Notes under the pieces: model-generated
What the model was told of the DNA's origin: nothing
What the model saw: only the letters and a program-made list of their open reading frames with translations
The model's database searches: none
In this document: piece after piece, positions 10,390 through 21,371 of the stretch
How the letters are laid out: the number at the start of each line of letters is the position of its first letter
Position numbering within the stretch: the stretch's first letter is position 1
Source: Anastrepha obliqua
Taxonomy: Eukaryota; Arthropoda; Insecta; Diptera; Tephritidae
NCBI RefSeq assembly: GCF_027943255.1
Contig: NC_072893.1
Coordinates: 42,926,001-42,990,000 of the forward strand
Direction of reading: 5' to 3'
DNA length: 64,000 nt
Translations under genes and position numbers: made by a program

Positions 10390-11850
10390 AGTTATTTGTA
10401 CGGGAACTTCTATCATTAAAAAAAGCAACTTCTACAACAAATATATAATAACAACTCTATTTGAATATGCATTCCAATTATAATCGTTTCATATGCCAAG
10501 TGAAAGTTCATTTTTCTACTTCACTCACAACACACAAAATTCCCACAACCACAAGTTAACGCAGACTCTTACGCCCGGTAAAGCTCCAATGGACGATGCG
10601 CCAGAAAAGTTATTCTGCAAACTACATGAAAATAAAAGTAAAAACATTACAGCGAAACGAAAGCTGGAAACCAGCTGGAAGCTGTGTGTCAATACACAGT
10701 TATTCCTTTCCCCCTCGCTTGCCTCGTATTGAAGTGTAACGCCCACAGGCAGACTACACTCCGCTATTTATTTGCATCCGCATGGCTTTAGCAGCTGTTG
10801 AACACCACAACACCCCGCTGGTTTATGCTTCGTCTGCATCTAAAGCTGCTGATTGGTTGGTTGTCGGCCTTGTTTTTTGCCATTGGGAATTTTCATATTT
10901 TCCGTTCACACAGACTTCGTGCTTGTAGCAGCAACAGTTGCAGTTGCAGCTGCTGCAAGAAATTACTTTAGAGATTTTTTGAATCATTGAAGCGCAAAGT
11001 AGCAGCTTTCGACTGCATTTGTTTTTTTGTTTTCATTTTGTGAGCATTCATACATTTACTCTTCTTCTTCTGAGAGACAGTTTTTATTTTAAAACATTTT
11101 TCTCGCATTTACCTACATTTTTTTATTATTATTTTTTTCTTTTTTCTGAAATCGGTGCCTTGTGAGTAGTTACTTTTTGTTGTTGTTCTTACAGCATTAG
11201 AAATTATTCAAAAGATTTTCTGCTTCTGAGCACTTTCCAACTTGCCGCGACGCTCACACCTACTGCCTTAATGCATCTCCATTTGTTGGGTGTCAACGTG
11301 TTGAACTGATTGAGAAGGTAATTCAAGTAAACCTATAAGGCATGCAATTCACTGAGCCACTTAATGTCGGACGTTTGGATATTTGGCTCCTTAGCACGAC
11401 TTGCTGCCCTTTAGATTTATCAGTTTTGCCCAGTTGCCAGCTCATTTATTGCAGTTGAGAGGTGGAGATGGCGCTCACTCACCTGATTAATATTAAGACT
11501 TGCTTTTCGCTATTTTTCATTTCTGAATTTTGCTCATATACACGTAATGGATGCCCATTGAGTTTATAAAATATTATAGCAAGAAGAATAAATACCGAGA
11601 ATATAAAAATTTCAGCTCTAAATGTTTTTACGTATTTTCGACTTGATATTTTTGATCATATAGAATACATAGATAGACAGAGACAACAATTTTATCAGTA
11701 CCACATCCAATTAAAAATGGATTACGAACACTTAGGTGTCATAAGCAAAATATGTCTTCCATCTCCATCAATAGCTTTCTTTGATTACACCATGCGACAG
11801 TAAAAGTTGCCTAGCAAAAAATTTCATGTGGAGTTGAAACTACAGGAGGA
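10390..11850. other. Non-coding stretch, about 1.4 kb
   Basis: No transposon protein, terminal repeat or host gene motif was recognised. There are short CAG/CTG-rich patches near 10930-10955 and poly-T tracts near 11110-11150. The 73-79 codon frames at 10493-10746 overlap each other on opposite strands and look like chance. Confidence 0.5.
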
Positions 11851-11910
11851 GGTGAAACTACTACTACTACTACAACTGAAAACAAAAAAAAAAAAAAAAT
11901 TAAATACTCT

Positions 11911-12306
11911 GGTCAAATACTCATATTTTATAGATATTTTTTAGGATTTTTTTTTAAAGAAAATAAAATGCGATTGTTTTGATTTTATAGTACGTTATTA
12001 CTTACATCAAATAGTATACAAAAACATTTTTTTTGACTTATTTTTTGTAGTAGGGTGGCACTAAAGTAAGCGTTTTAAAAAAAGATAGTTGGCTTGTCAA
12101 CAGGATTTTGGCTCTTCAGGATATCTGAAACGAAAAAGTTAAACTGATTATTATTCTGTAGGCTTGTCACTCTCGCAGATGCTACAATGGGCCAATGTGT
12201 TTGAAAAATAGCAAAGTGGAGGACTTTTGAAAAAGGGCATTTTCAGAAAAAGGTATTTTCTTAAAAAAAATTCCTAAAAATATCTATAAAAAATAGGTAT
12301 TTGACC
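11911..12306. repeat. Inverted repeat pair, likely a small MITE-like element
   Basis: GGTCAAATAC followed by TTTTATAGATATTTTTTAGG at 11911-11963 is repeated in reverse complement at 12255-12306 (CCTAAAAATATCTATAAAAA, then GGTATTTGACC). The arms are about 52 bp and AT-rich, with about 290 bp between them. No protein is encoded between the arms. A TAGTAGT-like motif lies outside each arm, so the true ends may be slightly further out. Confidence 0.55.
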
Positions 12307-12469
12307 CGACTACTACCTTAAATGTTTACACACACTCCATGATATCACTTTGTATACCGAACTAATTTGGATATATCCAGGTTTTGTTTACTCATTAACT
12401 TCGTTCTTCTTGTTGCTTTATAAAAAAGTAAGAAAATAGCTGAACTTTATCCCTATGCTTCTCCATATT

Positions 12470-13965
12470 AATCCTAATGCCTGTCCATATTAATATCATA
12501 GAGCAAGTAAAACAATTGTTAGCGTATGCCAATGATATTGACGTCATCGGCCTTAACAGCCGCGCTGTTAGTTCTGCCTTTTCCAAATTGGATAAAGAAG
12601 CAAAGCGAATGGGTCTAGGGTGCACGAGGACAAAACGAAGTACCTCCTGTCATCAAACCAACAGTCGGCGCACTCGCGAATCGGCATCCACGTCACTGTT
12701 GGCAGTTATGATTTCGAGGTTGTAAGAGAGTTTATCCAGAAGTGTTTGAGAGAAAGATTCTGCGGAACATTTTTTTACCTTTGTACGTTAGTGACGGCAC
12801 CTAGAACCTTGGGCTCGCTATTTATGCGTTCGAAATTAGTCGGGGAATGCCTAACTTCCCTCTCGATTGCATCGGAATACTTCGATGTTAGGCTCACTTG
12901 GGTTCCCTCTCACAGCGGCATAGAAGGAAACTGTTGGGCTGATGAGTTCGCTAGACAGGGAACCCTTGAGGCGGCTTCGTCGCAATATGAGAGGATTGGA
13001 GTTCCCCTAAGAAACTGTTGTCTGCTACTGGAGAGATGGGACTCCCGTCAACTCAACGAGCGCTGAGCTAGTACGCAAATGTGGAAAGTTGCAAGATCCT
13101 TCGGCCGTGGGTAGATCGGAACTTCTAAGACTAATGAAGCTACAGCTATCGAATTTGGTAGGCATCTTCCCCGGACACTATCCGTTAGCTGTCCATGCGG
13201 TGAGGTTTTGCATTGCGTCAAGCCCTTTCTGCAGAGTCAGTCTGTAGGACGAGGTGGGATCATCTCAGCACCTTCTTCTCAGCTGCTCTGCTCTCGTCAG
13301 GCCAAGGTTTAAACATCAGGGCTCTCACTTTTTCGCTACATCAGGGCTTAAATATCACAAATCTGGTGAAATTCATCAGCAGCTTGAAGCGCTTAATACA
13401 AACGTAAATCGCCATTCGTTGGTCGTCATCCTCAAATCCTCTAGTCCAAGCCCTGGATTTTGTCTGGTTTTCCCCGTTCCCGTTTCCCTCCCCTCCCTCT
13501 GTACGGTATAATAATGCACAAATTTTAATTTTTTGTCCAAGTCGGCCCCTCACAAGGGCATCCATTTAAATTAACCTAACCGAACGTTGGTGGTAGCGAA
13601 TATCGCAGCCGATGGAACGACGAGCTCTATGAGCTTTACGAAGACATAGACATAGCGTAGCGAACAAAGATCCAGCGACTACGCTGGCTGGGTCATGTGG
13701 TCCGAATGGATACAAACGCTCCGGCTCTGAAAGTCTTCGATGCGGCACCAGCTGGTGGTAGCAGAGGAAGAGGAAGGCCTCCTCTGCGTTGGGAAGAACA
13801 AGTGGAAAATGACTTGGCTTCAGTTGGTGTGTCCCACCAGCGCCGGTTAGCACGAGAAAGAAAGGACTGGCGCGCTTTGTTAAACTCGGCCAAAATCGCG
13901 TAAGCGGTTATAGCGCCAATTAAGAAGAAGAAGATTATCTCCCCAATTAATAAGAAGAAGAGTAA
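12470..13965 (+). mobile_element. RTE-like LINE relic interrupted by another LINE
   Basis: The left part reads LLAYANDIDVIGLNSRAVSS (YADD degraded to YAND), AFSKLDKEAKRMGL, EDKTKYLLSSN, then jumps by internal deletion to VFERKILRNIFLP at about 12740-12780. After the inserted LINE (12799-13583) it resumes with EYRSRWNDELYELYEDIDIA (about 13597-13656), QRLRWLGHVVRMDTN and WEEQVENDLASVGV, and ends at a TAA near 13903. A purine-rich AAGAAGAAGAAG tract follows twice (13923-13960). A relative on the minus strand at 18860-19245 carries the part deleted here. Confidence 0.85.
12799..13583 (+). mobile_element. RNase H LINE, 5'-truncated, nested in the RTE-like element
   Basis: The insert starts in the RNase H domain (SLFMRSKLVGECLTSL, FDVRLTWVPSHSGIEGN, CWADEFARQGT at about 12880-12960; His and Asp of the fourth RNase H block are present). 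Frames are broken after 13066 (SLSCPCGEVLHC-like Cys-rich tail near 13190). The 3' end is AAATTAACCTAACCGA, an AACCT-type tail like the one at 53080-53098. The flanks ACGTTAGTGACGGC (12785-12798) and ACGTTGGTGGTAGC (13584-13597) look like an eroded target-site duplication. Confidence 0.75.
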
Positions 13966-14089
13966 ACTTATTTAAAGCAATTTTTGAAAACTTATTCCTT
14001 TGAAAACTTAAAGTCTTTAAAATTTGACCTGATAAGTTGGCGATGAAAGAATTTAACCGCGATTACTCACGGTAAACAACAAGCGGATT

Positions 14090-14770
14090 CGGCTGTTAAC
14101 TTCCAACCAAAGTTTGGAACAATTTAAGCGAGATTCGAAGGAATTTGTGTGAACGCGTCGAGTCGAGTTGTCACACCAGAAACTAAGCAACAATCAACAC
14201 AATGGATTTCCCCTGGTTAATCTGCTCCAAAAAAGGTGAAGACAGTCCCATCGACCGAAACAGTCATGGCGACGACTTTTTGGGATGTGAGCGGCGGCAT
14301 CCTTATGGATTTTTTAGAAAAGGGAAGAGCGATCTCTGAACAATACTAGAACTAGACGAGAAGGAGACACGGCCGTATTTTGCGAAGAAGAAGATGCTGT
14401 TTCATCACAATAATGCACCAGCACTTTCATCCGGAGTTGTCGCCGCCAAACTGCATGAATTGTGTTATGAATTGCTGCCGCACATCTCGTATTCACCCGA
14501 CCTGGCTCCCTGCGACTTTTCCTTGTTCCCGAACATGAAGAAATGGCAAGCGGGAAAATAAATTTAGGTCAAACGAGAAAGTCATCGCAGAGACCGATGC
14601 GTGTTTTGGAGAGTTCGACAAATCCTTTTTTTTTTAGAGGGGTTAAGAAAACGGCCGGAGTGTTGGGAGAAGTGTATCTTTCTAAACGAGGACTATGTTG
14701 AAATATAAAAAAAATGTTCGAAAAAATGGTGTCCTCATTTCTAACGCGGGTGCTTATTGAAGCCCCTTCG
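14090..14770 (+). mobile_element. mariner relic, irritans-like type, 3' two thirds
   Basis: Translation gives TPETKQQSTQWISPG, KKVKTVPSTETVMATTFWD (about 14215-14280), GGILMDFLEKGRAISEQY, then in a shifted frame the second catalytic region (FHHNNAPA-like, with D to N) and HISYSPDLAPCDFSLFP (about 14485-14530; third Asp). It ends near GTTGAAATATAA. The GDE(T/K)W block and the N-terminus are missing. A frameshift lies near 14335. The likely 3' terminus is around TATTGAAGCCCCTTCGTA at 14756-14772. Confidence 0.8.
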
Positions 14771-14774
14771 TACG

Positions 14775-16063
14775 TTGAACAGCCGACATGCAGTTGGAGT
14801 TAGAAGCAGACGACGATGGTGCAAGTGGATTGGATTTTAGACACTTTTCAGCTGCTCAGCTAACGAAATCCAAGATTTTTGGTTATAAGCAACTTTTCCC
14901 AGTTTTATTATTTCCTTTGTTTATATTATTCCAATCTTACCTTTAGTACCTTACCACATTTTTCCATTTCACTGTGCCTTTCTGTATTTTAATAGTATTA
15001 AACATATCAAGTTTTATAAGTTCGTTCGCATTTAAATTTTCATCTTTATTTTATCAGAAAGGTATTCACGCACACTTAAGTCAGTGATGCATATAAGCTT
15101 TGGCAATAAATGTCAGCTGCATAAAATATCAACCCAAATATGTTACCAAAACTATTTTATACACTTAAATATGTAGCTATGTACGAGTATGTGCGTGCGT
15201 GAGTGCACAAGGCAGGATGTTCATGTTGATAGATGTCTATTTGCCACAAGTATTTGCATGCCGAGGTGCATGTTTACTCAATTCCAATGCAACCGAAATT
15301 GCAACCAAAGTCAGAACCCTAAACATACCAGGAGCAAAATCGAAACCAATTCCTCACACCCACACCCACACATACAGCGCAGATTTGCACTTGCACTCTT
15401 GCATTCACGCCTCAGCTAAATAATGCACGACGCGTGCTTGCGTTATTGTTGGTGCGGTTATGGGGGTGAAGATTAACTTGCCGCTTTGCTACCGGCATCA
15501 ATTGCAGCAACAGCGGTACGTGGTTAACACACACATACATATGTAGATGTAACTCACATTTCGATAGTTCGAAAACCTCAAAGCCTCTCAACAGCGCTTC
15601 ACTAACTTCAGAGTGTCAGTGTGAACCTTTTAGCTCGGCTAGCCGATGAATGGTTATATCCCTGTAGGGAAGTCTTTAAATAATTAGTGTAGGAAATTTC
15701 TGGTTTAAATTAGTGCTTTTTCGTTAATTCCGAATAATTCGGTGAAGATTACAAGAAAGGCAACAGGTTCCTCAAAGTATGATAGTAGATACCACAGCTG
15801 GAAAATAAATGCGCGGATATTTCGTTTGAGGTGTCGAGCAGCGATTACAGCTTCCGATAAATTGCTGGTTCTAGTAGCGAAGGAGCGATGATGTGATTAT
15901 TCAAAAAGTATTAGGCTGCCCATATTTGACTGAATTTTTTGTTTCACAAAGTGAAGTAATGATATTTTATAATAAATATATACTCGTATAAATAAATGGA
16001 ATTACTGATTAATTTGATAACAGCAGCAATCCTCTGATGCCGAGCTTGGCACATTCGCCTGTA
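14775..16063. other. Non-coding stretch, about 1.3 kb
   Basis: Simple GTATGTGCGTG and CACACCCACACCCACAC patches (15180-15370) and AT-rich sequence. Open frames of 74-76 codons at 15189-15423 overlap in two frames over the simple sequence and are not credible genes. Confidence 0.5.
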
Positions 16064-16786
16064 CAGGGTTGCCCATATTCGACGGACCCATCTGGCAACC
16101 CTGTATCTTTTGACAGAGACGTCAGATCGCTTAATGACATACCGCGTTGGAAGCAGATTTTTACCATGGAACAGTACACGCCACGCGAGCGCTCCCAAAT
16201 TGTTGAAATTTACATTCAACAAAAGAAGTCAATTGAAAAGAAGAAGAAAAAGAAGAAAATTGTGATGCCAATTATTCGTTGAAAGCGTATGAGGCAGTTC
16301 TGGATTCAACAAGACGGCGCTCCACCGCACACAGCTCGCACCACAATCGATTTTTTGAAGAAATTGTTTCCCCGTCGTTTGATGTCGAAAAATGGCGATT
16401 TTGACTGGCCACCGCGTTCGCCCGATTTAACGCCATCTGACTTCTTCTTGTGGGGATATTTAAAATCAAAGGTTTATATTAATAAGCCAAAGACCATAGA
16501 AGAGCTCAAGGACAACATCCGTGAGGAAATAGCCGCTTTTCCAGCCGAAATGTTAGCTAAAACTATGGAAAATGCTGCAAAACGGGCACAATACGCTGTA
16601 CAGGCTCAAGGCGGCCATTTAAGATATATCATATCCAAAAAGTGATGTCAACAAATCTTGAAAAAGTGATGTCAAAAATTTAACCAAATAAAATGATTAT
16701 TATCGTCAACATCAAAAAAATTGTGTTTTTCTGTAATTAAAAAAAAAAAAAAAAACACATGGGTCCGTCGAATATGGGCAACCCAG
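16064..16786 (+). mobile_element. Tc1/mariner-superfamily element with clear termini, internally deleted
   Basis: The 723-bp element is flanked by TA (16062-16063 and 16787-16788). The left end CAGGGTTGCCCATATTCGAC and the reverse complement of the right end CTGGGTTGCCCATATTCGAC match at 19 of 20 bases. Inside are the transposase N-terminus (ATG at 16166, MEQYTPRERSQIVEIYIQQK, stop at about 16282) and C-terminus (16290-16645). About 200 residues, including the first catalytic Asp, are missing at a junction filled by AAGAAGAAGAAA-type sequence. It could move only with help from a full-length copy. Confidence 0.9.
16289..16645 (+). pseudogene. Transposase C-terminal half, open frame
   Basis: The 118-codon open frame shows FWIQQDGAPPHTARTTIDFL (second catalytic Asp in QQDGA) and FDWPPRSPDLTPSDFFLWGY (third Asp in PRSPDLTP), then INKPKTIEELKDNIREEIAA. 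It belongs to the Tc1/mariner-superfamily group with the PPRSxDLTPxDxxLWG signature. Relatives in this window are at 7637-7972, 29217-29661, 44110-44845 and 46500-47190. The frame is uninterrupted but lacks its N-terminal half, so it is a pseudogene inside a deletion derivative rather than a working gene. Confidence 0.85.
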
Positions 16787-16998
16787 TACTTAGGGCACTC
16801 TACTCGTGAATTAACCATTTGCGGTTGATGCCGCCACAGAGGTGACATTCGCAAGGCCTCGTAAAAGTCGGTACCGCCACCGCCGGCGGCAAGATGTGAT
16901 TAAAAAGAATTGAATTTTCAAGACATGCCATATAACGCTTTTAAACACAGTAAACAGGTTTCAACGAATTCACTAAGAGAGCAATAACTCCGTACAGC

Positions 16999-18033
16999 AT
17001 TGTTGTTGTTGCAGTAACTTTGCCCTGTCGGTGTAGTGTAATCACCGATTGTCTTCGTCTAGCTTATCTAACGGTAGGCCCAAGAAACTTGCTGTTTCGA
17101 CAGTTTGGATCCAGAGGCAGAAGGGTGTTAGATGAGTGGGCTTGATGCGGCATGTGAAAAGGTGGTTAGTGTCGTGCGGAGTGCCTTCACATGGAGGACA
17201 TGTGTTTAGTATGTCGTGGTGAATTCTGGATAAGTAGTAGTTTAACCTGCTACAGTATCCAGAACCTAGTTGTGCCAAGGTTACGCGTGTCTCACGGGGA
17301 AGTTGTTGCTCTTCGTCTCCAATGGGTGGTGGTTGGACTCCGATGACGGCATTCGGTGGTCGGGAGCTTAAGAAGGTGGTAAAGGTCTCCCGATGAATGT
17401 CGTTGATAGTCTGTCTGTACACTGTCCGATCCAGTAGCTGTCGGTTTGTTTTGTCCTGGATATCGTCCGCGTAATTGAGAAAGTACCTCCTGACGTGCCT
17501 GGGAGGTGGCTCAGGCTCAAGCAGGTGTCTGGATGGGTGAGACCTGCGTTAACACCCTAGCAGGAACTGCTTGCTGAGCAGCTTGTTATGCTCCTTTACA
17601 GGTAGCATATGGGCCTCGTCGTGAAGATGTTGTATAGGGGCCATCATTAGACATCCTGTCGCGTTCCTAATGGAAGCGTTCGACAGGTCTGTATCTTCGT
17701 CCACTGCGAATCACTGGTTCCAGGAGACCAGACAGACCCAGCATAATTTCGAACCGGTCGGCCTATTGCTTTGAAAGTCGACAGCAACATTTCTTTGTCT
17801 TTGCCGCAAGGGCTACCGGCAAGCGATTTAAGGGCCTTGTTGCGATTCTGTACTTTAGTTGCAATAGCGGTTGTATGCGCTGAGAAGGAGCGCAAGCTGT
17901 CAAAGATAACTCCAAATATTCTGGGGTTGTTTACAGTCGGAATTGGTGTATCATCGACTTTCCCCTTAAGTTGCAGCTTGACTTCCTTTGTCCAGGTGGT
18001 GAAGAGGGTCGGCGTGGATTTAGTGAGGAAAAG
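16999..18033 (-). mobile_element. jockey-like LINE, 5'-truncated, with 10-bp target duplication
   Basis: Minus strand: TKSTPTLFTTWTKEVKLQLK, DDTPIPTVNNPRIFGVIFDS, SFSAHTTAIATKVQNRNKAL and YAGSVWSPGTSDSQW (end of reverse transcriptase), then after frame breaks QTINDIHRETFTTFL and the terminal motif NTCPPCEGTPHDTNHLFTC, with the stop at about 17042. The 3' end is a short CAACAACAACAA tail (17000-17012). TCCGTACAGC flanks the copy at 16989-16998 and 18034-18043. It is inserted in a Tc1-like relic, and its first residues run in frame with that transposase's QQDNAPCHKS. Confidence 0.85.
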
Positions 18034-18700
18034 TCCGTACAGCGTTGTAATAGTTGATTTATGACAAGGAGCATTGTCTTGTTGGAATTGAATTCCATCT
18101 AAATTAGTGCAACATTTATGTACTGCCTCCCCCATGCTTAACAGTGGGTACCACGCAATCTGGATGGTATTCCTCGGCAACGCGTCGCCTCACGAATCGC
18201 ACCTGGTGTTCCTGTAGGATGTAGACAGAAATCCTTCTATAAAACTTGAGGTATTACCTCCGAATTTGTCTAGGGTATTTAAAATGATGTGACATAAACC
18301 TTCCTCAAAGTTTGATTCATCAGACCACAGAACAGTCAACCAATCGTCCTCCGTAAAATTTTCAAATCGGAGAATTCATTCTAAATGCTTTTTCCGATTT
18401 TTTTCTGAAACTCCCGTCTTCTTTCGGGCTTTGCATCCTTTAAACCAGCTTCCAGAACGCTTCTTCTGGTTGTTTGAGTACTAACGATTTTTCCGACAGG
18501 GCAGTTAAAAGGGCAGAAAAGGATTTTTTACGATCCTTGAGAGTCTCAGGCGCGTATAAGTTTTCGGTCTTCCCGTACACTAATGGGGCGTTTTCTTCCA
18601 CTTGTGGACTTATAACGGAGGGATTTTATCGCCGCAAATCGGTGCATGTCGCTACGAGCAAATTCTAATTATGCTGTTCTGTGCAGTCGCGGCAAAGAGT
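18034..18700 (-). mobile_element. Tc1-like transposase relic
   Basis: The minus strand shows EDDWLTVLWSDESNFEEGL (about 18295-18355; first catalytic Asp in SDES) and FQQDNAPCHKSTIT (about 18050-18095; second Asp). The stretch between contains LPRNTIQIAWYP and MGEAVHKCCTNLDG. Plus-strand open frames here are shadows. The N-terminus is degraded beyond about 18500. The element is cut after the second Asp by the jockey insertion; I could not recognise the third catalytic block beyond 16989. Confidence 0.65.
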
Positions 18701-18859
18701 AGTGGCTTGTTCGATTTTATGTCAGGATTTAAATTTTTAATCTTCTGGACATTTTTTTTGTCCCTTTTAAAAGACTTAAAAAAGAGAAGGGATTTCAGAT
18801 ACAATACACTTATGCAAACGCTTTTTATAATCGCAGAATCACCTCTAACCGCTATGATA

Positions 18860-19245
18860 TAGCCTGAGCTCTTCCATCGATGCGGACTTTAGTTCCCCAA
18901 TTGTGGAGAAGAATCTTTCGCTCGAACACTCCAAATTACGCTTCATCGGATGTTGTCATCGACCACGCTTCTGCGCCATACATTAGGACGGGCATGATGA
19001 GAGCATTGTAGAGTGTCAGTTTTTTTCGTCCAGAGAGGATTTTGCTATTCAGTTGCCTACTTAATCCAAAGTAGCACTTGTTGGCAAGAGATATTCTACG
19101 TTGGATTTCCAGGCTAACATTATTATCGGTGTTAATGTTGGTTCCTTAATAAACGAAGTCCCTTACAATCTCGAAATCATAGCTGTCAACAGTGACGTGG
19201 GTGCCGATACGCGAGTGCGCCGACTGTTTGATTGATGACAGTTAA
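18860..19245 (-). pseudogene. RTE-like LINE fragment, connection domain
   Basis: The minus strand reads SAHSRIGTHVTVDSYDFEIV, RDFVY then a stop, GTNINTDNNVSLEIQRRISL, ANKCYFGLSRQLNSKIL, KLTLYNALIMPVLMYGAEAW and FGVFERKIL. The first segment is very close to HSRIGIHVTVGSYDFEVV in the copy at 12.65 kb, so both belong to one family. This fragment contains the roughly 100 residues deleted from that copy. Both sides are truncated. Confidence 0.8.
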
Positions 19246-20225
19246 CTTATTCATACTTTCACTTAATTTTCCTTTTAATTAAAAAAAAAAAAAAACTATG
19301 GAACAAAGTTCATTAAAATGAAGGGTTGCTATTTATGTATATATCTGGAATAATAATGGAACATAAGCATTCGTGGCTCAAAAGGGTTTTCGAAATAATC
19401 TTCTTGATCTCTACTTTTGCCCTTGTTTCAACCGATTTTCGAATCCCTTTGTGCAATCGCGTTTCCAGAACGTTTTTTATTGAATCGTTAAGTGCAGGCA
19501 CACTGCCTTCTACATAGTGGAAATCCCTACAGGTCCTCCACGGAGTGCACTTTGCATGGGCTTGTGCGGTGTATTCATTGCCATCAACGGAAGTTGTCAA
19601 ATCTGCATTTCCGAATTGCATTTACTACAACAACTACCAATTGGAAGGTACTATTTCACCAACAACTACAGCACAGCTCGACGATAACTGCCGGCAGCTC
19701 AGCCATAGGCAAACGCATACGCATGGCATCCATTTACATTATGGGATTTACAGATATATGCTCGTGTATGTGTGTGTGTAATAGTGCATAATTCACGGCG
19801 GATATGTAAGCCATTGATAATGGTCTTAGACAGGCGTTGTTGGTGGTGAGCTGATGCGTATCCTATGCCATTGCCGCTCCAGCCAACAACAGCGCAAATG
19901 CAGTTACTATAAATGTACTTAAACTAGCTAGGTATGTTTATATACAGGGTGGTCTATGCACATGTATCTTTTTAAAAAGAAATAGAGACAAACCTCGATT
20001 ACTTTCAATCTGTTATGGCTTTATTAAAAAGAAAGAAATATTTTTACTAATTATGAAACAAAATTTGATAAAAGTGGCTGCCTCAGCTGGGTAGTTTCCG
20101 ACTCTATCTCAAACATTCTTTAGATGGCTTTCACGTAAAGATTCAAATCGCTTCTGAATCACAGCACAACATCGATCTTCACCTATACTCTACGTGGTCA
20201 AATCAGAGCTCCGAAGTGGCTTTAA
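19246..20225. other. Non-coding stretch
   Basis: Overlapping frames at 19313-19791 have no known motif. CAGGGTGGTCTATGCACATG at about 19945 resembles the CAGGGTGGTCC termini common on Tc1/mariner elements, and the following 270 bp may be a remnant, but no transposase was recognised. Confidence 0.45.
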
Positions 20226-20411
20226 GGGGGCAGATACCTGTAAACGACCAAATTTTCCCTGATTTTCATTAAACTTTAATGAAGGAGTCAATATATTTTT
20301 TTTTAAATTGGCAGACAGTTTATTTATACATTAAAATAACAAAAAAAAAATTTAATCATTTAAAATGGTGGATGTTTTTTTTTTTCGAAATTTTACAGGT
20401 ATCTGTCCCCC
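20226..20411. mobile_element. MITE-1, 186 bp, TAA target duplication
   Basis: Left end GGGGGCAGATACCTGTAAA and right end TTTTACAGGTATCTGTCCCCC form near-perfect 18-19 bp inverted repeats, flanked by TAA at 20223-20225 and 20412-20414. A 3-bp TAA/TTA duplication is typical of PIF/Harbinger-type MITEs. The interior is AT-rich and non-coding. A second copy without its right end is at 56476-56640. A PIF/Harbinger transposase remnant exists at 54959-55640, but no link in termini was shown. Confidence 0.8.
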
Positions 20412-20655
20412 TAAAAAAGGGTCCGCAATAAATGAGCCAATGATCCTATAATCCAAAGATCCACAAACCAATCTTTTACGCTCTGAGAATCCATTGCCTT
20501 TTTGGCAATGACGTACTAGTTTTCCGTTAGTCTGAAGTGAAATTTGTGTTTGTTAGCGGCGAGCTGAAAGTGCGCCTCAACAGAAATTTGTATTTGTTAT
20601 CAAAATTCGACACCCAATTGAAGCGAGGTAAGCCGAAAGACGAACGCCCAAACGC

Positions 20656-20717
20656 CAAACGCTCTGGCTCTGAAAGTATTCGATGCGGTACCAGCTGGTG
20701 GTAGCTGAGGACGAGGA
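20656..20717 (+). repeat. Short RTE-like LINE scrap
   Basis: CAAACGCTCTGGCTCTGAAA and the following 40 bp are nearly identical to 13711-13773 of the RTE-like element (ALKVFDA.PAGGS region). It is too short to show how it arose. Confidence 0.7.
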
Positions 20718-20936
20718 AGGATTTACCTATTTCCTATATTGAGTCACGCAGCAGTATAAAGACGGAGACCGCGCGTGTTTGCCTCTAGAAAGCAATCTTA
20801 CGAACTCTTTGACAAAACTTGCGTGCAGTTGTCGTGATTGGTTCTGCGTTACGGCAAAAACTGCTTTCTACTCTTACACATATGAATTCACTTTAGATTG
20901 ACAAACTCATCCCTTATTACGTGATTATGTGATTTA

Positions 20937-21300
20937 CGATTTGTTGTTGTTGTTCTAGCTGCTTGTCAATCCCTACCAGTGCAGTGTTACTTAACCGGTA
21001 GCATGGAGGACTTGCTGTGAAGGTGTGGCAGGTGAGACAACAGGAGGCATCCCGTGGGTGTCCTAACACCAGTATTCTGACAGGCCAGACGTTTTGCACA
21101 CTGCGAATCACCAGTGCCAGGCGCCCTGATGGGTGTAACGCATTTTAAAACTAACCAACTTGATTTCTTTGTATTTGCCACCAAGAAGAAGATCAAACTG
21201 ATGAAGGTGACATCCGAAATTTTATGGCTGTTAACGGTCGGTGTTGGTGTGTCATCCAGGTGGTAAAGAGAGTGACCGTAGATTTAGTGGGGCAAAACTG
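20937..21300 (-). mobile_element. jockey-like LINE, internally deleted 3' fragment
   Basis: Minus strand: KSTVTLFTTWMTHQHRPLTA (compare the 17-18 kb copy), then GTGDSQCAKRLACQNTGVRT, LLLSHLPHLHSKSSMLPVK. The segment between these blocks is largely missing, and frames are shifted. It ends in a CAACAACAACAACAA-type tail at about 20941-20955. It is a relative of the 16999-18033 element, apparently deleted or rearranged. Confidence 0.7.
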
Positions 21301-21371
21301 GAGATTCCCGCAGTAAAAACGTTCGCTTTAGAACACAAGACAAAAATGTCATTAAAACAGTGTAAATAATT

